From contig CM049310.1 in the NCBI GenBank assembly GCA_026874595.1, forward strand, positions 51,722,558 to 51,786,557: DNA of 64,000 nucleotides. Direction: 5' to 3'. A model generated the notes under the pieces. The model had not been told where the DNA came from. It did not search any database and saw only the letters and a list, made by a program, of their open reading frames with translations. Position numbers and translations under genes: made by a program. The DNA is from Sipunculus nudus (lineage: Eukaryota; Annelida; Sipuncula; Golfingiida; Sipunculidae). Of the stretch, positions 12,966 through 25,761 are shown in pieces; positions within the stretch are counted from its first letter, which is position 1; each line of letters begins with the position of its first letter.

Positions 12966-14920
12966 TCAGCGGAGGTTCTCAACTTCCTTGAAGATGTCGT
13001 CGATGTTCTCTCTTTCCATCTCCTCTCGCACTGGGTGCTTGTCCAGGATCTTGTGCACTTCTGCAAATAGAAAGTAATGTTATATAGTTCATTGCAAAGT
13101 CCCATTTAATCGCAGTACAAAAGTCCGGAGAAATGTAAGCTACATTTATTTTGTCCCATTCATGTTTTTGACCACATGTGAAGTCAGGTGTACCCCGGAA
13201 CAGTGTCCATTTACATGGTTATGCCAAAATTTGTTCTTGAAAAGAGTTTTATACCCCATGATTAAAAATCTCCATCACTCCATGTAACTCCTGCATATGT
13301 CTAAAAAATTTCAAGGTTGATAATTCATTTATATTTGCACAAACAAATTTCTGGCCCGCATATTTTATATGTATCGATCTTCCTTGCAACCTTTTCTTGT
13401 CCCCTGACTGCTATTTCGTAAGGTTTTATACATATCCATAGAATAGAAGGAAATCTCCAGAACGAAGGGTATTCCAGACAAATGACACTGGGCGAGTTCC
13501 TGTAACCAAGATTTGTGTGCTAACTTTTGGTTTTATTCTAAAATCTATAACTACGAGAGACGGCACGTGTAATATGTTATAAGTTTCACCTCCTCAAACT
13601 ACTGATACGGATTTCACACTCTTTTAAATATACGAATGAAATAATTTCCTAAGTTACATTATGTTCCAGACATGAATCAGATCCATGATTATTCTTATGT
13701 TAATTTGGATCACAGAAACACTCATATCGTAATTAGAATGAATAGAGAATCATATTTATCTAATATATTATGTTCAAATGCATAATGTAGGAATGTATAA
13801 CTTTATATTATTACTTTTGACATAGAATGATGTTACATTATGTTCAAAATGAAGGTTAGGTACATGCCTTTTCTAACTTCTAATACTTCTTTGTCGTCCA
13901 TGTCGTGCAGGGCTTCCAGCAGTTGCGAGTAGTCATCCAACGATCTTTTGGCCAGACCCAAAGTTTTCTTAAGGTAATCCACAAGACTGGATACCATGGC
14001 TGATATGGACCTGTTATTAAAATTGACATTTCTATTTAAAATTAGCTTTTATCTCACCAAATATGGAAGACATTGACATAGACCTCCGTGTGAAAAACTT
14101 CGTACCAACGGTTTTACAGACATATTGACCCCCCCCCATGTTCTTTATGTGCATTAGGCTGCGGTGGTTTACACCATTAAGCATTAATGATGAATCAATA
14201 CCGCAATCTCGTCTAAATTATTCAAAATTTATTCATTAGCGGTTACGCTGGTGTCTATTTGTTTTCTTTCTCACACTTTATAGGATTGCGCTGAAAATTC
14301 TAAACCGAACAGGATTAATTTTACATGGGCCTAAAAAAGCTGCTCCGGATGAAGAGACGAATCTACAATAATAATTATAAAAATTGTAATATAGATTAGT
14401 GTGAAAAACAAGTATTCTATTAGATACTGAAGACCGCTTTGTTATCATTAAAGTATAGTAAAAGAAATACGTTTGATCAGGGAGGGTTAAGATAGCGTTA
14501 AATTATATAGCCTAATGTCCTTACTGCAATTTGACTTCAAAGTCAAATGTTGTGGGCGGACGTCGAAGGAAACTGACAGTGATGCTTGCATCAAAGTGTC
14601 CTTTCGTAGCCATACCCAGTTTTACATCAAAGTAGATTCTTCTGATGTCAACTAAACCGTCAAGGCCAAGGGACGCGATCTTCTGCGAAATCATGGTTCC
14701 GAAGCGATTGGCCAGTTTCACTCCTTCCAAGACACCATTTGCGGCGTCTAAAGATTTCCTTCAACATGCCACCAAATACACGATGTATAACATGTCCAAT
14801 TGTGGTGCGTATTCAGAAACGTATAAAAATTTGAAACTGTGCAGCTATTGCTAAATCTACGTTTCTAACATTTATATTTTCACCACTTCAGTAAAGTGAT
14901 GCAAAATGTATATTCTGGAG

Positions 14921-14978
<58 letters not shown>

Positions 14979-17900
14979 GCTACATTATTTCATTGAATTA
15001 GTATAAGTTACCAAGTGAACCGAATACGGTATGCTTATATCAGCCAACTTAATTTGTTTATGATCGAAAACTGTCCTTTTTGTTTGAGATATTGCCGAAA
15101 TATTTTGTCGGTCCACTTGGCTACCGGACCATTTTGTATCGGTCCAGAGATCCTTAACCAATCTGTATAGGACTGTGTCATCTTGTTGAATCATCCGATT
15201 CAAGAAAATCTATGCATATAAATATTATATCTAAACTGGTATTACTTTTTCATTTTATTCTTAACGAATGATTTCTATTGCATTTAATATTTTAAAAGGC
15301 CAAAAAGGGGCAGCAACGTCTATATATGAGTAAATCTTCTACATTTTGGGATACACATTCTGAATTATAATGGAAATGCATGATTATTTAACTCAATGTT
15401 GTAAAACTATATAAATTGGGTAGTGCCATGATAATAAATTAAGATACATCTAGTTTTAATAGTGTATTAAATGCATATTTTATTTCACCAACCTGGACTT
15501 GTCCACGACGAACTTAGCAGCAGAGAGAGCGGCATTAGCATGGTCCAAAGTTACTTTGGACTTATCCACCACCACCTGTGCTGCCTGGAGGATAGCAACT
15601 GCTGCATCGAGGAAACCTTTACTATTATCAACCACCTTTTGAGCAACAGTCAAAGCCGTATTTGCCGCATGAAGGGTAATCTTACTGGCTTCCACGATCG
15701 CCTGCACACCCTAGATGAGTTAATACGGAAAGTGATTTTGCATTATTATATGAATATATTGACTTTAAGACGAGCTTTGAAGAAGAATCCTCTAAGCTTC
15801 AGCCTGTTACGTTCTGCCTTGTGCTGCCAATCACTGGATACACTAGCTACAGGATGTACCGCTTGACCCCCAGTGTGCAAACGCTACGGGGGAGTACGAT
15901 GAGAATTCACCTAACGGATCGTTGGACAGTGCCGTTCGAATAAATTCTGGCACATATTCCTTGGGTAGCGTGAAGACCTCAAATACACCCTATAAAATTA
16001 TCAAATACCGGTAATCATATTGCATTTGGACCAACATAACTGCCGAAAGAACAGTATGTCCTAATGCATGGGCATTCTGCAGAGGTCCCGGCGGAGAAGA
16101 TTTTTGCTAGTATATTTTATGCAGATTAATGATTAATAAAGTTTATAGTATTTACATACGTCAAGGAGGACCAACAGAATTCGCTTAGTTTTAAGGATTC
16201 TAATTCATATTTACAAGCTTTTATTGATTAGCGATCCGGCAAACAAAAGGCTAAAACACTTACTGTATTACCATATCCACATAATATGAAGGTCTTAATA
16301 AAATTGTTTAGATTACGTATGAACAGCTGGGTATTGACAGTACCACAGACCGTGTGTGTTTGTTTGTGTGTGTTTGCGGGTGTCCATTGTTATAAAAGAT
16401 TTCTTACCTTCAATCCGGCAAGGCACAATTGTCTTGCGACCCATATGGGTGCGCACTTGATTTCACCTGGAAGACGTGAAATAATAGTAATAATAATAAT
16501 AATAATAATAATAGGGTCTCGTAATCAATTTGACTTTCAAGACTAAAGAAACCCCTGATCGATAACAATTCAATTTTGTGTCATTCTCCTTGACGGCTTA
16601 CTTTTCTGTTTTTGCTGGAGTCACAAAAGATGGACTTTTTCCAATCTCTTTTATTTTCTAAAACGTCTTGTGTTAAGTATTTCATTCTATTTAATCGCAC
16701 ATTTCTTTTTTCATTCTGACGTTTGATAAATATCTGAGTGGTATTGCGCAATTACTGATGACTGAAACTTACCAGATTTTTCAGGGATTATAAAACGACG
16801 TACCTGCAGGTTTTATATAGTTGAGAAGGCAATGATCTTTTGGGTAGGACCATACTTTTTTGGAGCTAGACATTGTTTTTTAGGGTTATAGTTAATCATA
16901 AACTATACCAGTCTGTTGCAAACAGTCCCGCTCTGAAGTTACTTGTACACATCCAGCCAAAAAGTATAGTTAAAGGTACTGTATGACCTTTGAGCAGGTT
17001 TACCGATGGCCGTGATTATGAAATTTGCCTTAGGCATTATACTTGCTAATCAAGGCGCTAGGCAATATATAGGGGTAAACTAAAGAATAGCAGTCATTTA
17101 GACATAAACATGAATATCTGATAATACATTTAAGGTCGTGTTGATGATAGAAACTTCAACTGCTGGTTCTGTTTGGTCTTCTTTTTCTCAACGAAATGAG
17201 TTAGCCGCTCGGATATGGCAGAATTCCAATGAATGTGGATTCGAATTCATTAACACGCATAAACGTGAGACATAGCCCGTAATTGCTAAGGCGTTAATAT
17301 ATATAAATATGATGGACGTCAAAATGCTTTTTCGAATATTCAACTAAAAGTTTTGTTCTGTACTATGACTGAGTCGGGCTCTGACTGTAACATATGTAAG
17401 AAATGTTACTCGTGGCCATGACAAGTGAAGGGCATGAGATCTATTGTTTTTCCTAGCCCTTCAAAAATATAAAACTAATACCCTCAAATAGGCTTAATTT
17501 CCTTCATGCAACAAATAGTTGCCACAGACCTTTCCTTACGGCATCAGACTTACGTCCAAACTCGTTGGGATTCCATCCTCTCCTTACACGTTTTTTAAGG
17601 AAAAACTGCTGCGCCTGACTGTCATCCATAAAGGCATTGGCATCTCTTCCTGCAAAGTGTCGGTATACGATTATTTTTAAAGTCTATATCAGGGCATATT
17701 ACTTTCCAAATCTAGTTGACGATGCATGTATTATGCTAAGAATCCGGTAACATACACACACTGTGTGAATGTCATGATAATTTAACTGAAACAAATAGTA
17801 AACGCATATATAGGCAGTGTGGGCCATAAAATGATCCTCTAATTTTCAACCCAACATACAAGCGGGCCAAATAATAAAGGCCCATCTCATCGTTGCACAA

Positions 17901-20900
17901 GTTAACATTTATACACGAATCAAGCAAAATATAGCAAAACAAGAAAAATAAGTACACAAGTAATACTAGATATAACCTGACACGAAGAATGACGGACATA
18001 AAAATATCGCGATAAATAGAAAGTAGATGGGTGGGTCACCGGGGGGGGACGGCTCTTCCTGAATAGCTACGGGTTGCTAGGTCTGCACGATTTCAGTTCT
18101 AAGCCTTAACATTAATATAGATCTTTAATTTACATATAAAATTTCATATCATCAGAACTTCAGGAAGACTATGGATTTTCCCAGTTTCGGACTGTTTCAT
18201 ATGGGTTAGCAAGTTTTAATGTAGCAACGTGCCATTAAATGAGATTTGTGAATTGTACTTACTTCGTCGGCAGGTAGGACAGTTACTCTCCTTCCTTTTG
18301 AGTGTGTTCACTGCTGAATCAAATTTGGATTTCGCAGCGTTCACAGCGTTCTTCTTCGATTCAAGTACGCGTATTGCATCGTCAAATTTTGTCTTCTCAC
18401 TGTTTACTTTGCTTTTGGCGGATTCAAGTGAATAGATAGCTTGATCAAATTGAGATTTAGCTCCGTTTACTTTTGTCTGGGCATCTGTGAGTTTATTCAC
18501 TGCCGAGTCAAATGCTTTATTTGCTGACATCACCTTTGCCTGCGCATCACCTATTGCTGCATCAGCTGCTTTTCTATAATTATCAAGTGATTCCTTTACC
18601 TTAGTGTGGAGCTCCTGGAACAACTGCTGACGGAATTCTCCCGTGACTTGGAACTCTGCCTTCTTCAGATCTGCATATTGCGCCCGCATATCTAATGCGG
18701 CATCAAAGAGGCCAAGGAATTTGCCCTCCATTTTAAAGTGAGCACCTTTTGTGTCAATGGTGAGATTGCCGTATCTAGACATGCCGAGGACCTGAAGGTC
18801 ACCCTCAACCATGATAGCAGCTTGCTTGGCCTTCCAACGGAGATCTACATATACACGTGGTCCAAGTCCACGTGAACCAGAAAGCTGAATCAATCCATTC
18901 CCGATGTTAAAGGGTGACACACGAACATCAACAAGAAGTCCGTTAGTATCTAGAGCAATATCAGCATCTAATCTGAAAAACAAAATTTCCAGCGTTCCCT
19001 TTAGGAACAGGCCTTGAGGGATTGAGACTCCATTCGGTAAAGTCCTCCGGACAAATGAGTAGGATGCGTTAACACCGTTAGGAAATCCCATATCTGAAAT
19101 CTCTTTTGGTATAGAAACAGAAGCAGCAAATGCCTTTAACATACCACTGATCGTCAGTGTGTTTATATTCCCTAAGAAGTAGTTGTTTATTGGGTTAACT
19201 CGGTCAATACCAAAGTACCCCTTAGCTTCTATGGGAGTAGCATCTGGGTTGTCTAATAAACCAATGCGCACGTTTGCACCCATTTCCAATGCTGTCACAC
19301 CCAAAGGATCAGGAAGTACGGCAATGCTAAAATGCATATCGCCAACACTAAGTATAGGGAAACCAAAAGGTTTTTCCCACATTCCCTGTGAATACATCGT
19401 CAACTGTATGCCACTCTGAGAGAAACCAAATGACCCAGTGAAAGTAAGAGGTGGATTGTTCAAGACAAGAGTCCCTTTAAGAGACACTGCGTTGCTTGAA
19501 GGACCAAGTTCAACTGCAAACCCAACATCCTCAATAGCAGAACCTGCGATCAGATTGATACGGCTAGGGATAGTGGCAGAGAGTTTGATGCTATTAGGCT
19601 GAAGTTTTCCCCCAAGGACAAATGTCGCATTTTCTCCTAAGATTCTTTTGCTTATTCTGCATAAATTGTCACAGGGATCGGGGAATGCAAAAACTCCTGC
19701 AAACTCAATACCTTTTGTTATTTTAATCTCTTTCAGGCCATCAGATGTAAAATGCATGTGCTCCGCACTTTTTGGGACTGATCCTGATGACATGATTAAA
19801 GAGGGTTTAATGTTATCTAAGATGTGTATTCCTGGGATTTTGCCCAGGTCAACTTTTCCAGCCGTCATTTTCTTGACAATATCAATGATACTCACTTCTC
19901 CCATGACAAGCCCAGCTGCAACAACATTTGTGCCACCGACGTTACCCATTACAAGCTCAACTCTATTGGCTGTCCACCCACCTATTTGTGCTGAACCTGC
20001 CAGGTTAAGAACTTTATCAGTTCCCAAATAAATTTTCATGTATGGATTTCTAACTGAAAAAGTGGACATTCCAATACTTTTTATGACAGACTCAAGAGGA
20101 CCTGAAGGAAGAAATGAGAGAGCAAACTTTTCAATCAGTTTCCCGACCGGTATGTTGAATTTGGGACTTGCCTCGGCTATGAATGCCTTCTCACCAACTG
20201 GTTTAGATATTGTCAAGGGGATGCTCATGTCGCCTATATTCCAAACTGATGACATGTCAACTCCGAAATCGGTGCCTGCCCCTGATACCGTAACACGGAA
20301 GGTCATTTCGACAGATGACAGTACTATAGCATTAGGGATAATGGTTATTGGGCCTGGGGATCTTACAGGGATGGAGACAGATTTATTTTGGGCATTCAAC
20401 AATATGTCTACGATTTCCCAGTTAAAGATGGCATCTAGATCCAAGCCACTTGGAAGATTCATGTTTGCGAGATGTTGTTTAAATTTAGAGAATACATCAT
20501 TCAGCTTCAAACCGCCTCCTTGTTGGAGTTTGAAGGTTAAATGTTTAGGATTGACCAGGCGGATACTGACCGTATGTGTTTCTCCTGCAGCACTTGCGTC
20601 AAATTGGATAGTTGTCCCATTTACAATCTCTCCCATTCCATCAAGGGTTGCGTCAGGATAATCAAGGGCAGGCGTCAAAAGGTTCTTATTTGCATACCTG
20701 AAGCAGAATCCACTAAGAGACATAGTGTCAAATAAAGGGACCACTGAGATATCAACATCGGTGATTTCTTGAACCACTTCAGGCAACGACAGGGTTTTCG
20801 AGCTGACACCTGCTACATCAAAGTAGGTCACCCAACCTTGCGTCGTTTTCTTTTTGGTAAGTGTAATAAAAACCTGTGGATCACCGAGCTTTGTTGATGG

Positions 20901-22590
20901 GACAGTAAAACTAAAGCGGATTACCTTGGAGGTGTTTGAGAATTCGCCCACCATATTGACATTAGAAAGCTGGACATTGCCAATCTTTAGAGCCTGCAGG
21001 GCTGAGGAAAGTTGACTGCCACCTAAGAATGGGCTATTAGCAAGCTGTGCGATAGAGGCACTGCTGGCAACTAGGGCCCCATTTAAAACGAAAACCTTGG
21101 TTTGGTCGATTGATGCGGTGAATGAATATTTGTTTGGGCCAAATGTTACTACACCTGAAGATATCAAGGTGTAGGACTTGTCGGCTCCGTTATATGTTAT
21201 AACTAGAGTAGTGCCTGGTTCTACCTGGAGGGCTTCATCGACGAGAGCGTACTTGTTGTCATTCTGCATGGACATAGTTACCTCTTTAGCGCATACATCC
21301 AAGTCCACTCCAGTTATATGCGTGTTGCTTGGTATTACCTCTTTGGCCAATAGACTCAATGGACTGTCTGCTCCAAAGGCTTTTGCTACAGCCACTTGAG
21401 GTGTGAAGCATTTCGGAGGTTTTTGGGCAAAGTTGTAGTCGCAGTCATTCGTGGAGTTCACGACGATGGAACATTTGTCTGTTATTTTGTACTCGCCAAG
21501 CAGGAGCTCCTTAAGATCACTTGTTAAGGTCGAAAAAATATCTTCAGCTGTAGGGAGATTCATAACTGAAAGATAAATTATAAATAATTTTACATAAGAT
21601 TGTAGATATATCATCTTAAAATAGGGGTTGGATTTGGTATTAATATTTCAATTTTGCACTAATCAGATGCAGGGGGGGACCCTTTGCCGGATATTCGAGG
21701 ATAAATCCAATGACAAGGAATTACTTTGTAGCTGCATTTTTAACAAATGATTGAAGTAATAATATATAATAAAAAAAGTGCTGACATAGTCATTTCTTAA
21801 TTTAACAGTTTTGAAAGTACATAATAGAAATAAACGTTGGTAATATTTGGGTATTGAATGTACATATAAAACAGTTGAAATAATCTCTGCATCGTGGTAC
21901 ATCGAGCATTTTCCCCGAAACTGAATTACTTTTTACACACTGTTTTATGTGGTATTATATTGTTACATATATTGATGTTACATCGATATTTCTCAGCAAT
22001 AAAGTCTTCAGAAGATTCTATTTTCAAAATCAGGAGGTTGAATAATATGCTCGAATCCTTTTGATCTACATTTAAAGTAATGTCCAATTGATGAAAATTT
22101 AAAAAATAAATTTCAGTCACCTGCAATTCAGATTTAAATTCCATATACGAAATGCAGTAATAATTTTGAAATTTACACATCAATCAAAATTAAGGGTAAC
22201 CTGAGCTTTAGAATTATAACCTAGACATCAGGAATTTCAAATATAGTTTTTATCTTTCTTAAATAAACCGATTTTTATACCAGTTGTTTCCAAGCCCAAC
22301 CGTAATGAGAATATCAAAAGTTTTCAGAAGAGAATCTTATGAGTTATTAAGGAAAAACTGAAGCAATGTTTAAACACTTGTTGGCTAGTTTTGACCTGAA
22401 TATTAATTGTAAAAACATTAATATTTCAATATCGAAATTAAATTTAGCCTAAATAATAGTAGAATGCAACATACATATGTATCAAAGATAATAAGAAGTG
22501 TCAAGATTTGCACTCACATTCCTTGACGGCGGCAATATTTTGTCCACGGGTCAATCCGATGACCAGGAGCATCAACACTTGCGCCCTCAT
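12966..22590 (-). CDS. Large secreted beta-rich/coiled-coil protein, paralogue B (complete gene)
   Basis: Proposed coding exons: 22,518-22,590; 18,263-21,565; 17,540-17,649; 15,911-15,989 and 15,764-15,846 (both tentative); 15,493-15,710; 14,525-14,758; 13,868-14,010; 12,966-13,060. Phases agree at every junction, giving about 1,450 residues. Order: signal peptide (MRAQVLMLLVIGLTRG), about 1,000 residues of beta-rich sequence with scattered Cys pairs (including CDNLC) and N-glycosylation sites, then alanine-rich helical repeats of about 20 residues, a CPTC hinge, a basic linker (KKRVRRGWNPNEFG), more helical repeats (VVDKSK, LDAA), a short beta stretch and an acidic helical tail. A secreted, fibrous or matrix role is an inference from the architecture; I recognise no catalytic motif. 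The 13,061-13,867 intron appears to be GC-AG. The weakest junction is the GTCAAT donor at 15,758-15,763. A strict open frame from 21,614 overstates the 5' end, since the TTTCAG acceptor lies at 21,566. Confidence 0.85.
14921..14976. repeat. (TA)n microsatellite
   Basis: Uninterrupted TA dinucleotides in the intron between the 14,525-14,758 and 15,493-15,710 exons of paralogue B. Confidence 0.95.
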
Positions 22591-24816
22591 TGGGAAACTT
22601 CAATAAATTGTACATCAATAAATATTTTCCCATTTCTCTCTTCTAAAAATATATGCGTTTGTCGTCTCCCTTAAGCAATTTAAGCTGCGAATATACCTTA
22701 CATTTATTAATATATACCATCAAGGAAATATTCAGATTTCCAGACCGAACTGACTTATAATATGTCTAAATCCCTCGTTCCACACAATATTGATTGTACT
22801 TTTACCAACTTTCTTCTTTTTGTTTAGTATATTTTAATATTGTAAGAGAAGACCTAAAAGTAATCGGTCTCTATGAGAATCTATGACAGTTGTATTTTAT
22901 AAAACGTTGTATTAATGGGTTACAGAGATGGACCCCCCCCCCCGTATTCTAAGTTAAAAACCTATAATAATAATATATATACTGCAGTTGGCTTTATATT
23001 TACGGGGCTCAATTTTCGCGCTCAAGTAATTTTTCATAGTTTCACGGGGTTCCATTTCAACGTTGGGGTATATATTAATAGTTTAAAAAGCACCAAAATA
23101 GGTATGGATTCTTTATATACAAAGTTACATATCAATTTAAATAGGGCCCCCAGCTCCTCCTTGATCATACCATGTTCGGATTAAGTAATAGAAACATGGT
23201 TCCATGGAAGTGACAAGTTGGTTACGGAAGAGGCCATATCCCTGAAGCGATCGCACACGGAAATATGTAGCACTTTCAATATGTTTGATATCTACTATAT
23301 ACTTTTCTATATCAAAAGATATAGTTAACAATTAAAAAATTTAATTATGATGAAACATCGCCGATAACCGTTAAAACTGTTTTAATTCAATGCTGACATA
23401 TACTTCCTTCTAGATTGACAAACATTTTAAGGGGGGCTGCGGGCCCCAGCGATACAGTGATTTGCATAATGCGTATCGTGAAATTGTTTCATTTAACGAC
23501 ATTTTTCAACATACATGTATTTGAAAACAGACTGAAACTAATCTATTGCAGTAAAATAAGGTTTCTACTTCAGATTTTATAAATAAATGAACTGAGTTCA
23601 GTTAAAGGCTGAAATCTAAAGCCGCTGCCGTGTCCAGAGACAGTCCTCGAGCCGATTATTGTGAAATTTTCGAGTAGGCTTGCTGGACCATATGATCAAA
23701 GGATTAGTCCCACTTGCAAGTGTGTTTGAATTTTTACTCGACCAAAAAAATAGTGTCACGGAAAAAAAGAAGTCACCGAATACTGTCAAAATAACTATTC
23801 ATTATTCATTTACATTCCGTTTTTACATCTTCGGTAACTGTAGGAAGATCAAGCTTAAACCGAAAAGTATTATTGAACAAGAAAAAAAGCTTGCAACGTG
23901 GTGCACAACTGTGATTGTGCACGCACACATTGTTGAGTAATTCTGAAACATTTCTTATGTTGAATAAACCGATCTGCATATACTGTCATTGTATCTTTCT
24001 ATTTAACATGATAATGAAATAATAATATATTTCATGTGTTGTATATACCAATACAAAAGAAAATACATTTTTTTTTGTAAATCGATAAAATGAAAAATAT
24101 CGCGGTACGTATTGCAGTACGCGCCCATGCACATATATGGCCATATATTGCAATTGGAAAATTGTAGGTGATAACCAGCCCTTAAAGTAATGCACACTTT
24201 TGGTAGATTCAACATTCCACGTGCTGTTTACAAATAACTAAACTGTTTTTTTTTTCATGTAACGCATGAAAAAAGTCTATAAGATAGTATCGTCACAAAT
24301 TAGATTTTAACGACACAGTACGCGTGTATTCCATAATCTGTACGTCACGATTTTATGATGAATATGCGTTTAGCAAAAATTTAAGCATTTTTCGATATAA
24401 AAAGGATATTATGCGTTTATAATCTGTGCACTTGTTCACTCTGATATTACCGCTAGTTTTTACTGAACTTTCCATTCCCTCCAAGAATTAAGATGCTCTT
24501 ACACAGAAACGTTAATACTTTAGAAGCCGACAAATATTTGTATAGAATCCGTTAGATACTCGAAGGACAAGGTTTTTTTTCCTATTAAGTTTGCTGTAAA
24601 AGCGGCTGGTTTTGGCAAGATGCTCATCTCTTTGAACATGGTTCCGTCTAATTTACTTAACAAGAACGATATGTTATGTTTCGTATCACATTAGAGGTGT
24701 TCCTTTAATATTGTCGATGAACATACTGTAAATATGCTGAATGTTTTCATATATGTTTCTTTATTCTTCTGTTTTTTCTTGTGAGAAACTGTAACGCAGT
24801 ATATCAATATGATGTA

Positions 24817-24868
<52 letters not shown>

Positions 24869-24912
24869 TAACTAATTAAAGAAATGACCTGACATTACAA
24901 AAATTGACTTAC

Positions 24913-25012
24913 CGGTTCATTGCTGTTGGCTTCATAGTTAGCATATCAGTCATGTAGGTGCATATCGGACCATATTCTGCTGTGGCTAGCCGGTTTACTG
25001 TTGCTTTATATA
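24913..25012 (-). promoter_or_regulatory. Candidate TATA promoter with non-coding first exon, paralogue B
   Basis: Counterpart of 5,466-5,565: TATATAAAG at 25,004-25,012 and donor CCG|GTAAGTC ending the putative exon at 24,913. Both are unchanged relative to block A while the sequence between has several substitutions. Confidence 0.3.
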
Positions 25013-25719
25013 CTCTACCTACACACTAGACCGCTATAACTTTATTGATGAGCCCAGTATTACTATTAGAAAGGACGGACCCTCTTGAAAAGGTCTTCAA
25101 ACGATGACAGCAGATGTTGCAATCCCAGTTGATATTATCTGTCAGGTCTTTGGAGTTATGAAGAATGACCTTTCAATTTTCACAGTGGGAACGATTATTA
25201 AAGATACAACGATATCATGACATATGTGCGGGGTCTGGTGTTTCAGTTCTGAATCAAACGTACCTGTTGAATGTCGTATGCGTACGAACAATTGTAACGC
25301 TGAAGTCACAGCTGCACCTATTTAACTTTTGTAGTACGTTGCATGTAAAGCCAGGGTTTAATAGCGTCCCTGGTAAACGTACATCCATCAGTGCTAAAGT
25401 CAATGGAAAAGCTTTTCATATCAGTTCTTTATCAAATAATAATTGTTATCAGAGAGTTCATCGGCCTGTTGAAGACATACGGGCCTGTGTCACGTGACCT
25501 ACACAGCTTGTCCGGTTGGCGACAAGCGGGAACTCATAACAGGCAAAACGTAGAGAAAGCAATACCTCGAAGCTATGTTACCATTTTAAGCAAGTTTTAA
25601 TTAAATAATATTCATCTCTTATTTTTAGGTAATGCATAGAAACACATTTATTATTTTGAACGTTTTACCGACCGTTCATGCACTTTTTTAACAGGTTTAA
25701 TCATTGCATTGTTAAATCT

Positions 25720-25761
<42 letters not shown>

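Noticed and set aside
14521-14730. Plain ORF ending at 14,521 as a separate small protein
   Set aside because: The apparent stop lies in the intron just past a strong CA|GTAAGG donor; it is an exon of paralogue B.
21566-21614. Start of paralogue B at the ATG near 21,614
   Set aside because: Those bases lie upstream of a TTTCAG acceptor, and a signal-peptide exon at 22,518-22,590 fits in phase in both copies.
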